A stretch of DNA of 64,000 nt from Duganella sp. CF402 (GCF_900109645.1 NZ_FOBG01000002.1:496001-560000), one strand, 5' to 3'; numbered from the stretch's first letter, positions 16,028-24,860 are shown. Notes: generated by a model not told the origin, from the sequence alone. Made by a program: numbers and translations.

Positions 16028-16463
16028 CGCTGGACGGCAGCTCCACGAAGTCCTCGGTCTTTTCCAGCAGCTGCCACGTTGCCATCAACGTCGGCGGCGG
16101 CGCGATCAGCTTGCGGGCACCGAGATCCAGCCAGCCGCCGGTGCTGTTCACGCGCGCGGCCAGCTTGCCGTCGGGGCGAATGATGTCGGAACGCAGGATC
16201 CAGCGACTGCCGTCTTCCGCCAACCCAGCCAGCGACAGCGTCACAGTGATCTCTTCCAGCAGCAGCACTTCCTTGACGTAGCCGATTTCGTCCTTCATCA
16301 CCACCGGGCCGATATTCAGGCGCATGAATTCACTCATCGGAAAGCCATGCTCCGACAGGAACAGCATGCGCACATCGCCGGATTTATCGAGGAAGGCGGT
16401 ATTGCGCATATGGCTGTTGAAATCCATATCGCCCCAGCCGGCCATCAGCTTTTTAGAATACAT
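16014..16463 (-). CDS. Acyl-CoA thioesterase, hot-dog fold
   Basis: A 149-residue 4HBT-type protein. GWGDMDFNSHMRNTAFLD (about 9-26) contains the Asp and His expected in the YbgC/FcbC-like active-site region. It should hydrolyse a thioester, with the substrate open. The ATG at 16463 lies one base after the stop of the M20 gene with GGAG in front, so the two are probably translated from one transcript. Confidence 0.85.
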   Translation of the reverse strand: MYSKKLMAGWGDMDFNSHMRNTAFLDKSGDVRMLFLSEHGFPMSEFMRLNIGPVVMKDEIGYVKEVLLLEEITVTLSLAGLAEDGSRWILRSDIIRPDGKLAARVNSTGGWLDLGARKLIAPPPTLMATWQLLEKTEDFVELPSSVKAK

Positions 16464-16464
16464 C

Positions 16465-17691
16465 TCACGCTCCAAGGAAGTCGAATAAGGTGCATGCTAC
16501 CACCTTCGTCGCCTTGCGCAGATCTTCCAGATTAAGACGTTCATCGGCCTTCTTGGCGTTGGACTCGGGCACGGTGCGCGGGCCGGCGCCGTACAGCACC
16601 GCCGGAATCCCGTGTTCGCCGTACAGGCGCGCGTCCGCATACAGCGGCGTGCCTTGCGCCGGGATTTTTTCGCCGATGAAGGTTTCGGCATTCTGCTGGA
16701 TGCTGGCCACCAGCTTTTCCGTGCCCGGACGTTCGCGCAGCGCATGCGACAGCAGCAGGCGCTTGATTTCCAGCGTGATGCCCGGCACGCCCTGCACCGC
16801 GTCGGCGATCAGCGCGCGCACTTGCGCTTCCACTTCCACCGGATCTTCTTCCGGAATCATGCGGCGGTCCATCTTCAGCGTGACTTTACCCGGCACCACG
16901 TTGGTGTTGGTGCCGCCGTCGATGCGGCCCACCAGCATGGTCGGCGAGTCGATGCCGGCGATTTTCGATTTGATCTTCTTCAGCTCCGGCAACTGGCCAT
17001 AGATGGCGTTGAGGATGCGGGTCGCGGCCTGCAATGCATCGTGCCCCGTTTCCGGCATCGCGCCGTGTCCGGACTTGCCATGCACCGTGATCTCCAGTTG
17101 CAAGCAGGCGTTATGCGCGGTGACGATGTTGTAGCTGAATCCCGCCGCGATCACGAAATCCGGCTTGGTCAGTTTTTGTTCCAGCAGCCAGCCCGGCCCG
17201 AGCAGGCCGCCGAACTCCTCGTCATAGGTGAAGTGCAGTTCCAGCCCGCCTTTCAAAGGCACGCCCAGCGCTTCCAGCGCGCGCACCGCGAAGATGTAGG
17301 TGGCGAAGTCGCACTTCGACACCGCAGCCGCACGCCCGTAGATAAAGCCGTTATCGACCACGCCGCCGTATGGCGGATAGGTCCAGTTGTCGCCCGGCGG
17401 CACCACATCGCCGTGCGCGTTCAACGCCACGGTCGGACCGCCCGCCGCGTAAGGACGGCGCACGATCAGGTTGGTGATGCTCTCCATGCCGTAATCGCGC
17501 ACGGTCTGCTCGGGCACCGTGTGCTTCTCGGCGCTCCAGCCATAAGCCTTCACCAGATCCGCCACCACCTCCGCATGCGGCGCGTTGTTGCCCGGCGGCG
17601 TATCGGTCGGCACGCGCAGCAGCTGCTGCAGCACGCCGACTTCTTCATCGAAGTGCGCGTCGATCCACTGCGCCAGTTTTTCCTTGCTCAT
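16465..17691 (-). CDS. M20-family metallo-hydrolase (ArgE/DapE-like)
   Basis: A 408-residue member of the M20 peptidase/deacylase family. Visible family elements are NAHGDVVPPGDNW (metal His and Asp, about 86-98), the SKCDFATY segment with the bridging Asp, TYDEEFGG with the catalytic Glu pair, and a lid domain with GKSGHGAMPETGHDA. Near the C-terminus the usual AH.PDE-type metal His is not seen: the segment reads SNAKKADERL. The start at 17691 is favoured by GAGGGA; an ATG at 17706 overlaps the puuD stop. Located between puuD and a thioesterase, it may act on a ureido or amide compound of purine catabolism, but its substrate is unproven. Confidence 0.82.
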   Translation of the reverse strand: MSKEKLAQWIDAHFDEEVGVLQQLLRVPTDTPPGNNAPHAEVVADLVKAYGWSAEKHTVPEQTVRDYGMESITNLIVRRPYAAGGPTVALNAHGDVVPPGDNWTYPPYGGVVDNGFIYGRAAAVSKCDFATYIFAVRALEALGVPLKGGLELHFTYDEEFGGLLGPGWLLEQKLTKPDFVIAAGFSYNIVTAHNACLQLEITVHGKSGHGAMPETGHDALQAATRILNAIYGQLPELKKIKSKIAGIDSPTMLVGRIDGGTNTNVVPGKVTLKMDRRMIPEEDPVEVEAQVRALIADAVQGVPGITLEIKRLLLSHALRERPGTEKLVASIQQNAETFIGEKIPAQGTPLYADARLYGEHGIPAVLYGAGPRTVPESNAKKADERLNLEDLRKATKVVACTLFDFLGA

Positions 17692-17702
17692 TTCGTGTTC
17701 CC

Positions 17703-18911
17703 TCATTTTGCGCCGGACTCGTACCACGCAGCGATCTGCGCGCGCTCGGCGTCGGTCATATTGGTCAGGTTAGCCAGCGGCATGGCCTTGGTCTGCACTA
17801 CCTGCTTGTAGATTTTTTCCGCGTTCTGGTGGATCTGGTCTGCCGTGTCGAAGGCGACGCCCAGCGGCGCGGCAGCGAAGCCGGGCTGCGTTGGGTGCGC
17901 GGCATGGCACGCCAGGCAGCGCGCATCAATCACCGCTTTCACCTTGGCGAATTCCGCCGCAGGATCGGCAGCCGCCACCACCGGCGCCGGCTTCGGCGGC
18001 GCAATCGCCACCGCCACGGCAGCCAGCAGCGCCACGCCGATCGCAGGATAACGCCATTCCACGCGGCCCTTGTGGCGCAGGTTGAAGAAGTGGCGAATGA
18101 ACACGCCCGCCGCCATGATAAAGGCCAGCACCAGCCATGCATGGTCGTTCCGGTAAGTCATCGCATAGTGGTTGCTGATCATGATGAACAGCACCGGCAA
18201 CGTGAAGTAGTTATTGTGCACGCTACGCTGCTTGGCCTTCTGGCCGTGTATCGGGTCCGGCATGCGGCCGGCCGACATGGCTTCCACCATCTTGCGCTGG
18301 CCGGGAATAATCAGCATCAGCACATTGCCGACCATGATGGTGCCGATCAGCGCACCGATATGGATGTAGGCTGCGCGGCCGCTCAGCACATGCGTCAGGC
18401 CATACGCGGCAGCGGTAATCAGCGCGAAAATCACGATACCGAACGCCGCATCGTGTTTGCCCAGCGGGGAGCGGCACAGCAGGTCGTACACGGTCCAGCC
18501 GACGACCAGCGTACCGATGCCGATGCCCACCGCTTGCAAACTGGTGAGGTCCGCCACCGATTTATCGATCATCATCGCTTGCGCGTTGAAGTAGTAGGCG
18601 ATGGTCAGCAGCGCGATGCCGGACAGCCAGGTGGAATACGCTTCCCATTTAAACCAGTGCAGTTCCTTCGGCAGCTCGGCCGGCGCCACCAGATACTTCT
18701 GCGGATTATAGAAACCGCCGCCATGCACCGCCCACAGCTCGCCCGATACGCCCTTCTTCGCCAGCTCCGATCCCGGCGCCGGAGGACGGATCGAGTTATC
18801 CAGCCACACAAAGTAGAACGAGGCGCCTATCCATGCGATGCCGGTGATGATATGCAGCCAGCGCACAAGAAGATTGGCCCATTCAAGGCCGTACGGGATC
18901 AGGTATTCCAT
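17703..18911 (-). CDS. puuD: Urate hydroxylase PuuD (membrane urate oxidase) with cytochrome c domain
   Basis: A 402-residue inner-membrane protein with about eight membrane helices in the first 300 residues, starting LVRWLHIITGIAWIGASFYF. The periplasmic C-terminal domain contains the haem-binding motif CLACH (about 330) and a downstream Met (TKAMPL). This is the PuuD architecture, which oxidises urate to 5-hydroxyisourate and passes electrons to the respiratory chain. It is divergent from a LysR gene and near a uraD-allC fusion. No uraH (hydroxyisourate hydrolase) is seen in the window. Confidence 0.92.
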   Translation of the reverse strand: MEYLIPYGLEWANLLVRWLHIITGIAWIGASFYFVWLDNSIRPPAPGSELAKKGVSGELWAVHGGGFYNPQKYLVAPAELPKELHWFKWEAYSTWLSGIALLTIAYYFNAQAMMIDKSVADLTSLQAVGIGIGTLVVGWTVYDLLCRSPLGKHDAAFGIVIFALITAAAYGLTHVLSGRAAYIHIGALIGTIMVGNVLMLIIPGQRKMVEAMSAGRMPDPIHGQKAKQRSVHNNYFTLPVLFIMISNHYAMTYRNDHAWLVLAFIMAAGVFIRHFFNLRHKGRVEWRYPAIGVALLAAVAVAIAPPKPAPVVAAADPAAEFAKVKAVIDARCLACHAAHPTQPGFAAAPLGVAFDTADQIHQNAEKIYKQVVQTKAMPLANLTNMTDAERAQIAAWYESGAK

Positions 18912-19029
18912 GTATTTTTATCAGGTCAAGGATGTGGCTAATTTACAGAAGATAAACGGATTTGATTCCTGCTACATGAACATTAGAGTATATTAGACAT
19001 ATTCGATCCCGTATAACGTTAGCCCGCCC

Positions 19030-19968
19030 ATGTCCGCTTTGCCGCAACACCTGGACCTTCACCTGATCCGTATTCTCTACCTGCTGCTGGTCGAGAAAAA
19101 CGTCTCCCGCGTCGCCCTCAAGCTGAATCAGCCGCAGCCCTCGATCTCCGCCTCGCTGCGCAAGCTGCGCGAGCTGACCGGCGATCCCCTGCTGGTGCGC
19201 GGCGCGCGCGGCATGGTGCCGACCCAGCATGGTGAAAGCCTGCTTGCACCAGCAAAGCGCATTCTCGACGAAACCGAGAACCTGTTCCTGAAGAAGGCAC
19301 CTTTCGTGCCACAGGAAGAAGCACGCACCTTCCACGTGGCCGCGCCGGATTATCTGGACAGCCAGTTCCTGCCCAATCTGGTGGCCCTGCTGCGTCGCGG
19401 CTCGCCCAACAGCCGCATAAAAATCCACGGACTCGGGCCGGGCGTGGACTACGTGCGACTGCTGTCGGACGGCGACATGGACCTGGTCATCGCCAATTGG
19501 GACGAGCCGCCCGAACACCTGCACATGTCCAAGCTGTTCGAGGATCCCATCATCTGCGTGATGCGGGCCGACTGCCCGTACGCGCTGCGTACCGCCAGCG
19601 ACAAGATGACGATGGACGACTACCTCACGCTGCCGCACGTGGCGCCGACACAGATCCTGCCCGGCTACCACGGCGTGATCGACGACTATCTCGAGCGCCA
19701 GGGCCTGCAGCGCAACGTGATGGTGGAATCGGCCTACTTCGGCCTGATCCCCAATATGCTGGCGCAGACCGACCTGGTGCTGACCACCGGCAGCCAGTTC
19801 GTGCGTCACTACGAAAAGCAGATGCCGCTGAAAACCTACGCCGTCCCGATCAAGTTCCCGGCGATGCGCTTCTACCAGTTGTGGCACGAGCGCGTGCACC
19901 AAGCGCCGGAGCACAAGTGGCTGCGCGAGCAGGTAGCGGCGGCGGCCAAGGCGCTGGCGCAGAAATAG
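19030..19968 (+). CDS. LysR-family regulator next to puuD
   Basis: A 312-residue LysR protein with a helix-turn-helix at about 8-66 (ALKLNQPQPSISASLRKLR) and a substrate domain at about 95-300. It lies divergent to puuD and upstream of uraD-allC, so urate or another purine intermediate is a likely effector. The gap to puuD holds the direct repeat ATTAGA-GTAT-ATTAGA (18982-18997, 10-base period) and a TAACGTTA palindrome (19014-19021), both possible binding elements. Confidence 0.9.
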   Translation: MSALPQHLDLHLIRILYLLLVEKNVSRVALKLNQPQPSISASLRKLRELTGDPLLVRGARGMVPTQHGESLLAPAKRILDETENLFLKKAPFVPQEEARTFHVAAPDYLDSQFLPNLVALLRRGSPNSRIKIHGLGPGVDYVRLLSDGDMDLVIANWDEPPEHLHMSKLFEDPIICVMRADCPYALRTASDKMTMDDYLTLPHVAPTQILPGYHGVIDDYLERQGLQRNVMVESAYFGLIPNMLAQTDLVLTTGSQFVRHYEKQMPLKTYAVPIKFPAMRFYQLWHERVHQAPEHKWLREQVAAAAKALAQK

Positions 19969-20040
19969 GCGAAGGCTTATAAAGCTTAGGCCATACCGCA
20001 TATATCGCGGCGTCGCCGGCACGTTATGATGGAAGCTATG

Positions 20041-21792
20041 ATGACCACATTCTCCGACCTCAATAGCTGCGACACCGCCACCTTCATCGACCGCCTGCGC
20101 GGCATCTACGAGCACTCGCCGTGGATACCGGAGCGCGCCGCCGCCCAGCGTCCCTTCGTCAACGAGACCGCGCTGAAGCTGGCCTTGCAGTCCGTGGTCA
20201 GCACCGCCACACTGGATGAGCAACTGGGCCTGATCCGCGCCCATCCTGAACTGGCGGGCAAGGCCGCCGTGGCCGGAGAACTCACCGCCGAGTCGACCAG
20301 CGAGCAAGCCAAGTCCGGCCTGCACCTTTGCAGTGCAGAGGAATTCGCCACGCTGCACCAGCTGAATGCCGACTACAACGCCAAATTTGGCTTCCCCTTC
20401 ATCCTCGCGGTGAAAGGCCCGACCGGGCAAGGACTGACGCGGCAAGTCATCATCGCCACCTTCAAGCGTCGCCTGAAAAACCAGCGCGCCGACGAAATCG
20501 CCGAATGCCTGCGCCAGATCAAGCGCATCGCCGAAATCCGCCTCAACGACCTGCTGTCGGTGCAGCTGGAATTCGGCCCGGCCATCATGCAGTGGAGCGA
20601 AGAACTGGCCGCTTGGAGCGATGACGACAGCGGCCCGCTGACCTGCGCCTACATGACGCCCGCCCATCGCCAGACCGCCGCCCAACTGCTGGACTGGATG
20701 CGCGCGGCCGGCATGGACGCACACATTGACGCCGTCGGCAACGTGGTCGGCGTCTACCGTTCCGACGCGCCGAACGCCAAAACGCTGATGACCGGTTCGC
20801 ACTACGACACCGTGCGCAACGGCGGCAAGTACGACGGCCGCCTCGGCATCCTGCTGCCGATCGCGCTGGTGCGCCACCTGCACCAGCGCGGCGAAAAGCT
20901 GCCCTTCCATTTTGAGATCGTCGGCTTCGCGGAAGAAGAAGGCGTGCGCTTCAAGAGCACCTTCCTCGGCAGCACCGCCGTCACCGGCCGCTTCGACCTG
21001 TCGCTGCTGGACCAGACCGACGCCGATGGCGTGAGCATGCGCGATGCGCTGCTGGCCGCCGGCCATGACGTGACGCGTATCCCGGCGATTGCCCGCAACC
21101 CGGCCGATCTGCTGGGCTTTGTGGAAGTCCATATAGAACAAGGCCCGGTGCTGCTGGAACGCGATCTGGCGCTGGGCGTGGTGACGGCGATTGCCGGCAG
21201 CTCACGTTATCTGGTCGAACTGACCGGTCTGGCCAGCCACGCAGGCACTACGCCGATGAGCATGCGCAAGGACGCTGCCGCAGCGGCGGCGGAAATCGTG
21301 CTGCTGGTCGAGCAGCGCTGCGCGCAGGCGCCGTCGCTGGTTGGCACCGTCGGCCAGCTGCAAGTACCGGGCGGTTCGGTCAACGTGATTCCCGGCGCGT
21401 GCAAGCTGTCGCTCGACATCCGCGCTGCCGACGATGCCGTGCGCCTGGCCGCAGTGAAGGATGTACTGGACGGCATCGCCGCCATCTGCGCGCGCCGCCA
21501 GGTGGAATTCAGTTTGCAGCCCATCGTCGACGCCAAGGCCGCGCCGTGCGCGCCGCGCCTGATGCAGCAATTCGGCAACGCCATCGAACGCGCCGGCCTG
21601 CCGCGCTTCGACCTACTGTCCGGCGCCGGACACGATGCGATGGCGATGGCCGCCATTACCGATGTCGCCATGCTGTTCACGCGCTGCGGCAACGGCGGCA
21701 TCAGCCACAACCCGCTGGAGACCATGACGGCTGACGATGCCGACATCGCCGCCCGCGTGCTGCTGGACTTCCTGCGCAGTTATCGCGATTGA
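20041..21792 (+). CDS. Fusion of OHCU decarboxylase (UraD) and allantoate amidohydrolase (AllC)
   Basis: A 583-residue two-domain enzyme. Residues about 1-165 are the OHCU decarboxylase domain (FVNETALKLAL, IRAHPELAGKAA, NAKFGFPFILAVKG), giving S-allantoin. Residues about 175-583 are an M20-type allantoate amidohydrolase, with TGSHYDTVRNGGKYDGRLG, AEEEGVRFKSTFLGS, GFVEVHIEQGPVLL and SGAGHDAMAMA. The two steps flank allantoinase in the urate pathway, and no allantoinase gene is seen here. Several ATGs lie close together (20026, 20029, 20038, 20041); 20041 has GGAAG at the best distance. It abuts the convergent TPR gene without a gap. Confidence 0.9.
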   Translation: MTTFSDLNSCDTATFIDRLRGIYEHSPWIPERAAAQRPFVNETALKLALQSVVSTATLDEQLGLIRAHPELAGKAAVAGELTAESTSEQAKSGLHLCSAEEFATLHQLNADYNAKFGFPFILAVKGPTGQGLTRQVIIATFKRRLKNQRADEIAECLRQIKRIAEIRLNDLLSVQLEFGPAIMQWSEELAAWSDDDSGPLTCAYMTPAHRQTAAQLLDWMRAAGMDAHIDAVGNVVGVYRSDAPNAKTLMTGSHYDTVRNGGKYDGRLGILLPIALVRHLHQRGEKLPFHFEIVGFAEEEGVRFKSTFLGSTAVTGRFDLSLLDQTDADGVSMRDALLAAGHDVTRIPAIARNPADLLGFVEVHIEQGPVLLERDLALGVVTAIAGSSRYLVELTGLASHAGTTPMSMRKDAAAAAAEIVLLVEQRCAQAPSLVGTVGQLQVPGGSVNVIPGACKLSLDIRAADDAVRLAAVKDVLDGIAAICARRQVEFSLQPIVDAKAAPCAPRLMQQFGNAIERAGLPRFDLLSGAGHDAMAMAAITDVAMLFTRCGNGGISHNPLETMTADDADIAARVLLDFLRSYRD

Positions 21793-23142
21793 TCAGGTAG
21801 CCAGCTCACGCAACGCTGCCGCCACCTGCGCGATGACCGGCGCCCAGCCGCCATCGCGCGGCTGATGGAACAGGCGCATGGTGGGATACCACGGCGTGTC
21901 GTCGCGGTCCTTCATCCAGCGCCAGTCGCAGCGATAGTCGGGCAGCAGCAGCCAGCAAGGCTTGTCCATCGCGCCGGCCAGGTGCGCCACCGCCGTATCG
22001 ACGCTGATGACGAGATGCAGATTGGCGATGACAGCGGCGGTGTCCGCGAAGTCGGCCAGCAACGGGCCGACAGGATGCAGCGCCATTCCCGCCGGCGGCA
22101 GCAAAGCCTCATCCTCGCCCGCTCCCTTTTGCAGGCTGACGAAATGCAGCCCCGCTGCGGCAAGCGGTGCGAGCGACATGAGCGATGGCAGCGAGCGGTC
22201 GGCATCGTTCTCGAAGTTGCCGTTGCCGCGCCATACAAGGCCGACGCGCAAGCCGTCCTGCGGCAACACGCCGCGCCAATGTTCGACCAGCTCCGGCTGC
22301 GCATGCAGGTACGGCACGGCCGCCGGAATCGTCGCCATCGTGGTACCGAACATTCCCGGCAAGCGCATGGGCCGCGTCCAGTAATCCCAGCCGCCGGGCA
22401 GCGCATCGCCCAGCGCGTGCACATGGTCCACGCCCGGCAGCGTGGCGAACAATCGCCGCAAGGCCGGATGACACACCACCGACACCACCGCCCCGCGCTC
22501 CTTGAGCAGTACAGCGTAGCGGCAGAAGTGAATCATGTCGCCGTGCCCCGCTTCCAGCCCAATGACAATCGACTTGCCGTCCAACGGCTCGCCCTCCCAG
22601 AACGGACAATCAAAGGACAGCGGAAACCGGTCGAATTGCCAGCGCGCTTCCAGCATGCGCCAGCCCTCTTCAAAGCGCGCCTGCCGCAGCAGCAGGTAAC
22701 TGAGGTTGAACTGCGCACGCGCATGCGCCGGATCGATCGCCAGCGCACGCCGATAACAATCCTCCGCCTCCTGCTCACGATGGGTACACGCCAGCAGCAC
22801 GCCAAGCTGGCTCGACGCGGACGCATCATCCTCCGCCAGCGCCAGCGCTGCACGCATGGCCGCTTCCGATTCTGCAAAACGCTTTTCCTTCAGCAGCAGC
22901 GCGCCGAGATTCTGCTGCAGCTGCGCGTGATCCGGCATCAACGCAATCGCCTGGCGATAGTGGAACTCCGCTTCCGCAGCGGCGCCCAGCTGTTCCTTCA
23001 GGTAGCCGAGATTCGCGCGCGCCGCCGCGTGCCACGGTTGCTCATCCAGCACCTGCAAATAGCACGCCTCGGCCGCCGCAAGATCGCCGGCAGCCATGTG
23101 GTGATTCCCGTCGACGTAAGCTTGCTGAGAATTCGTGTACAT
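21793..23142 (-). CDS. TPR-repeat protein with glycosyltransferase-like C-terminal domain
   Basis: A 449-residue protein. Residues about 1-165 are four to five tetratricopeptide repeats (AEFHYRQAIALMPDHAQLQQ, AEDCYRRALAIDPAHARAQF). The rest resembles GT9/heptosyltransferase-like domains, with GLEAGHGDMIHFCRYAVLLKE, VGLVWRGN, FVSLQKG and ISVDTAVAHLAGAM. Such TPR-GT proteins act in O-glycosylation or surface polysaccharide work, but the acceptor is unknown. No clear Shine-Dalgarno precedes the ATG. It stands alone, with an AT-rich intergenic region upstream. Confidence 0.82.
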   Translation of the reverse strand: MYTNSQQAYVDGNHHMAAGDLAAAEACYLQVLDEQPWHAAARANLGYLKEQLGAAAEAEFHYRQAIALMPDHAQLQQNLGALLLKEKRFAESEAAMRAALALAEDDASASSQLGVLLACTHREQEAEDCYRRALAIDPAHARAQFNLSYLLLRQARFEEGWRMLEARWQFDRFPLSFDCPFWEGEPLDGKSIVIGLEAGHGDMIHFCRYAVLLKERGAVVSVVCHPALRRLFATLPGVDHVHALGDALPGGWDYWTRPMRLPGMFGTTMATIPAAVPYLHAQPELVEHWRGVLPQDGLRVGLVWRGNGNFENDADRSLPSLMSLAPLAAAGLHFVSLQKGAGEDEALLPPAGMALHPVGPLLADFADTAAVIANLHLVISVDTAVAHLAGAMDKPCWLLLPDYRCDWRWMKDRDDTPWYPTMRLFHQPRDGGWAPVIAQVAAALRELAT

Positions 23143-23844
23143 GATTTTTGAACAGCATTCCGGAGTCTTTTTGCCGGAATGGACATTAATTTGACAATTT
23201 AAAAGTGTCTCAATGATAGCCCAATATCACTACACACCTCATCCGCACCTCCCCTACCCAAAAAAGACATCAAAACAGCACGGAGGCGGATGCTCACCAA
23301 AATCCCGCTACTCTGCATAGCAGCAGGCTAGGCCCACAAGCAAGCCAGTCACCATAAATCCTTTCGGAATCGCAAAGACCCACATTCCTCGTCTGAGACT
23401 TACCTTACCTCCCATACTTTCAAAACCAGCATTACGGCAAGCGAACCTCAAAGAAAGCACTCTTCGCTGTGAAATTCGGATTCAAAAAATTTCGTCAAAA
23501 ACGCAAATTCTGCGTCGCTCCGTTTAAACGATCCGGAAAAGCATAGAAAAAAAATGATTTTTTTGGCGATAAAAAACAAAAGAAAAAATACCATGAAATG
23601 ATTTCCATAAAAAAATCCCTTATTTTTCATATGCTTACATTGAAAATTGAGAATTGAAGAACTTCATAAGTGAACATATTTCCACGATGCAAATGAATTG
23701 AGTGGTTAGCAGGTCGAATCCCACAGAGGCGCCACAGAAAATCATACTCGCGCAGAAAATTCAAAAATATGGTGCTCTGCGTATTGCAACGTCCCAACAA
23801 CCCATGTATTCTATGTTCATCGTGCGCAGAGAAAAGGATTCCTA
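23143..23844. other. AT-rich intergenic stretch, no convincing gene
   Basis: These 702 bases hold no supported gene. The stretch is visibly AT-rich against its surroundings, most strongly at 23440-23720. It carries an 8-base inverted repeat CATTCCGG...CCGGAATG (23156-23181) just upstream of the TPR gene. At about 23706-23733 lies GGTCGAATCCCAC followed by GGCGCCA, which looks like a damaged tRNA T-arm and acceptor end. Confidence 0.6.
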
Positions 23845-24546
23845 ATGGCTTCTAAACCTGAAAAAACGCTGACCCCACCCATCATCTCTTTCTCTTCCTT
23901 TGTTAATTTTCTGAATCAATTGCGTGAGCATAGTCACGTTCCTACAAGGATTGATAAGACACTCATGCCCAAAGCGTCAGGCTCCCAAACCTCGGGGATG
24001 CTTGCTGCGCTAAAGTACTTGGCTCTCATTGACGATGCAGGAAAGCCCTATCAGCAATTCCATGATCTAGTCATGAAAGATGACGCTGGAAGAAAAGAAA
24101 TTTTTGCAGCGATATTGAAGCGGTCGTACGATTTTTTGTTCTCAGATCTCGACTTCGACTTGGAAAAGGCGACTAGTGGTGAGATGACTGAAAAGTTCAG
24201 AAAATTGGACATCACCGGAAGCACCATTACGAAGACCGTAGCTTTTTTTCTCGCAGCGGCAAAGGAAGCGAACATTAAGGTCTCCACGCACATTAAGCCA
24301 CCGACTACTCCGCGACAGTCAGTGACAAAGAGAAATGGAAGGTCTAAAGACAAAGGAGACCCGCCGCCACCTCAGGATAAGATTGATGGCGACGAAGATT
24401 CAGACACGGAGCGATTTGAAATCCCTATACCAGGAAAGTCTAGCGTCAAAGTCATTGTGCCGGCCGACTTAGATGCAGATGATTGGGCCATGCTTCAAAG
24501 TATGATTACCGTCTACATTAATAGATGGAAGAGTTTTAAAAGCTAA
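23845..24546 (+). CDS. DUF5343-like hypothetical protein
   Basis: A 233-residue cytoplasmic protein. The N-terminal part (about 12-140: SFSSFVNFLNQLREHSHVP, LKYLALIDDAG, FSDLDFDLEKATSGEMTEKFRKLDITGSTI) resembles DUF5343, a winged-helix-like domain of unknown role. A charged linker rich in Lys, Asp and Pro (about 152-192) is followed by a short C-terminal segment (FEIPIPGKSSVKVIVPADLDADDW). AAAGGA precedes the ATG. Its base composition and codon choice are much more AT-rich than neighbouring genes, which suggests acquisition. No defence partner or toxin is evident next to it. Confidence 0.78.
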   Translation: MASKPEKTLTPPIISFSSFVNFLNQLREHSHVPTRIDKTLMPKASGSQTSGMLAALKYLALIDDAGKPYQQFHDLVMKDDAGRKEIFAAILKRSYDFLFSDLDFDLEKATSGEMTEKFRKLDITGSTITKTVAFFLAAAKEANIKVSTHIKPPTTPRQSVTKRNGRSKDKGDPPPPQDKIDGDEDSDTERFEIPIPGKSSVKVIVPADLDADDWAMLQSMITVYINRWKSFKS

Positions 24547-24550
24547 TAGC

Positions 24551-24596
24551 AAAAAAAAACCAGCAGCTTGAACTCTGTGGCGGAGGCAGCTGCTGG
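24551..24596 (-). terminator. Rho-independent terminator, minus strand
   Basis: The arms CCAGCAGCT (24560-24568) and AGCTGCTGG (24588-24596) form a 9-base stem with a 19-base loop. On the minus strand it is followed by a nine-base T-run. It would stop minus-strand transcripts coming from the 24.6-25.2 kb region. Confidence 0.6.
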
Positions 24597-24605
24597 AATT
24601 GCGAG

Positions 24606-24627
24606 GTACTCGTATGAGTACATTTTT
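24606..24627 (+). terminator. Weak plus-strand hairpin with T-run after the DUF5343 gene
   Basis: GTACTC-GTAT-GAGTAC (24606-24621) is followed by ATTTTT. The stem is short and half AT, so termination would be partial. Confidence 0.35.
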
Positions 24628-24706
24628 CACCCATCTGCATAAGCAGACCATAAGCAGCAATGGAGTGCTGTTAAGGAGGGATCGTATATGGCAAACAACC
24701 TTATGA
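24614..24706 (+). CDS. Possible 30-residue peptide gene
   Basis: The ATG at 24614 follows GAGG at a suitable distance and opens a 30-codon frame beginning MSTFFTHLHKQT and ending RIWQTTL. It overlaps the start of a second tiny frame (24688-24726), which could be a translational-coupling arrangement. Nothing beyond spacing and ribosome-site quality supports it, and part of its start region lies in the hairpin at 24606-24621. Confidence 0.25.
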   Translation: MSTFFTHLHKQTISSNGVLLRRDRIWQTTL

Positions 24707-24726
24707 CCTTATTAGCGATCAACTGA
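24688..24726 (+). CDS. Possible 12-residue leader peptide
   Basis: A perfect AAGGAGG (24673-24679) sits 8 bases before an ATG that encodes MANNLMTLLAIN and a stop. The near-consensus ribosome site is the only reason to list it. It could be a leader peptide ahead of the small gene at 24861. Confidence 0.25.
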   Translation: MANNLMTLLAIN

Positions 24727-24860
24727 TTTTCACCTTGGTGCGGCGATGAGGACTACCTCACCACCCACGCTTTTATATGTCTTTGACGGGACTTCTGTAG
24801 TGTAAACTATGCTAAAGCCGTGGGCAAGCCAAATGTCCTCCAACCCATTGGAGAACAATC

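Noticed and set aside
18943..21141. 732-codon minus-strand frame across the LysR and uraD-allC genes
   Set aside because: Both plus-strand genes have full family motifs; the reverse frame shows only low-complexity composition and no ribosome site.
23448..23630. 60-residue hydrophobic minus-strand frame
   Set aside because: It lies in poly-A/T DNA, has no ribosome site, and its Phe/Lys bias is what random AT-rich sequence gives.
23700..23740. A complete tRNA gene
   Set aside because: Only a T-arm/acceptor-like end is present; there is no anticodon arm or 5' acceptor strand upstream.
24783..24813. Promoter TTGACG...TATGCT before the 42-residue gene
   Set aside because: The spacing of 19 bases and the poor -10 make it too weak to list as a feature.
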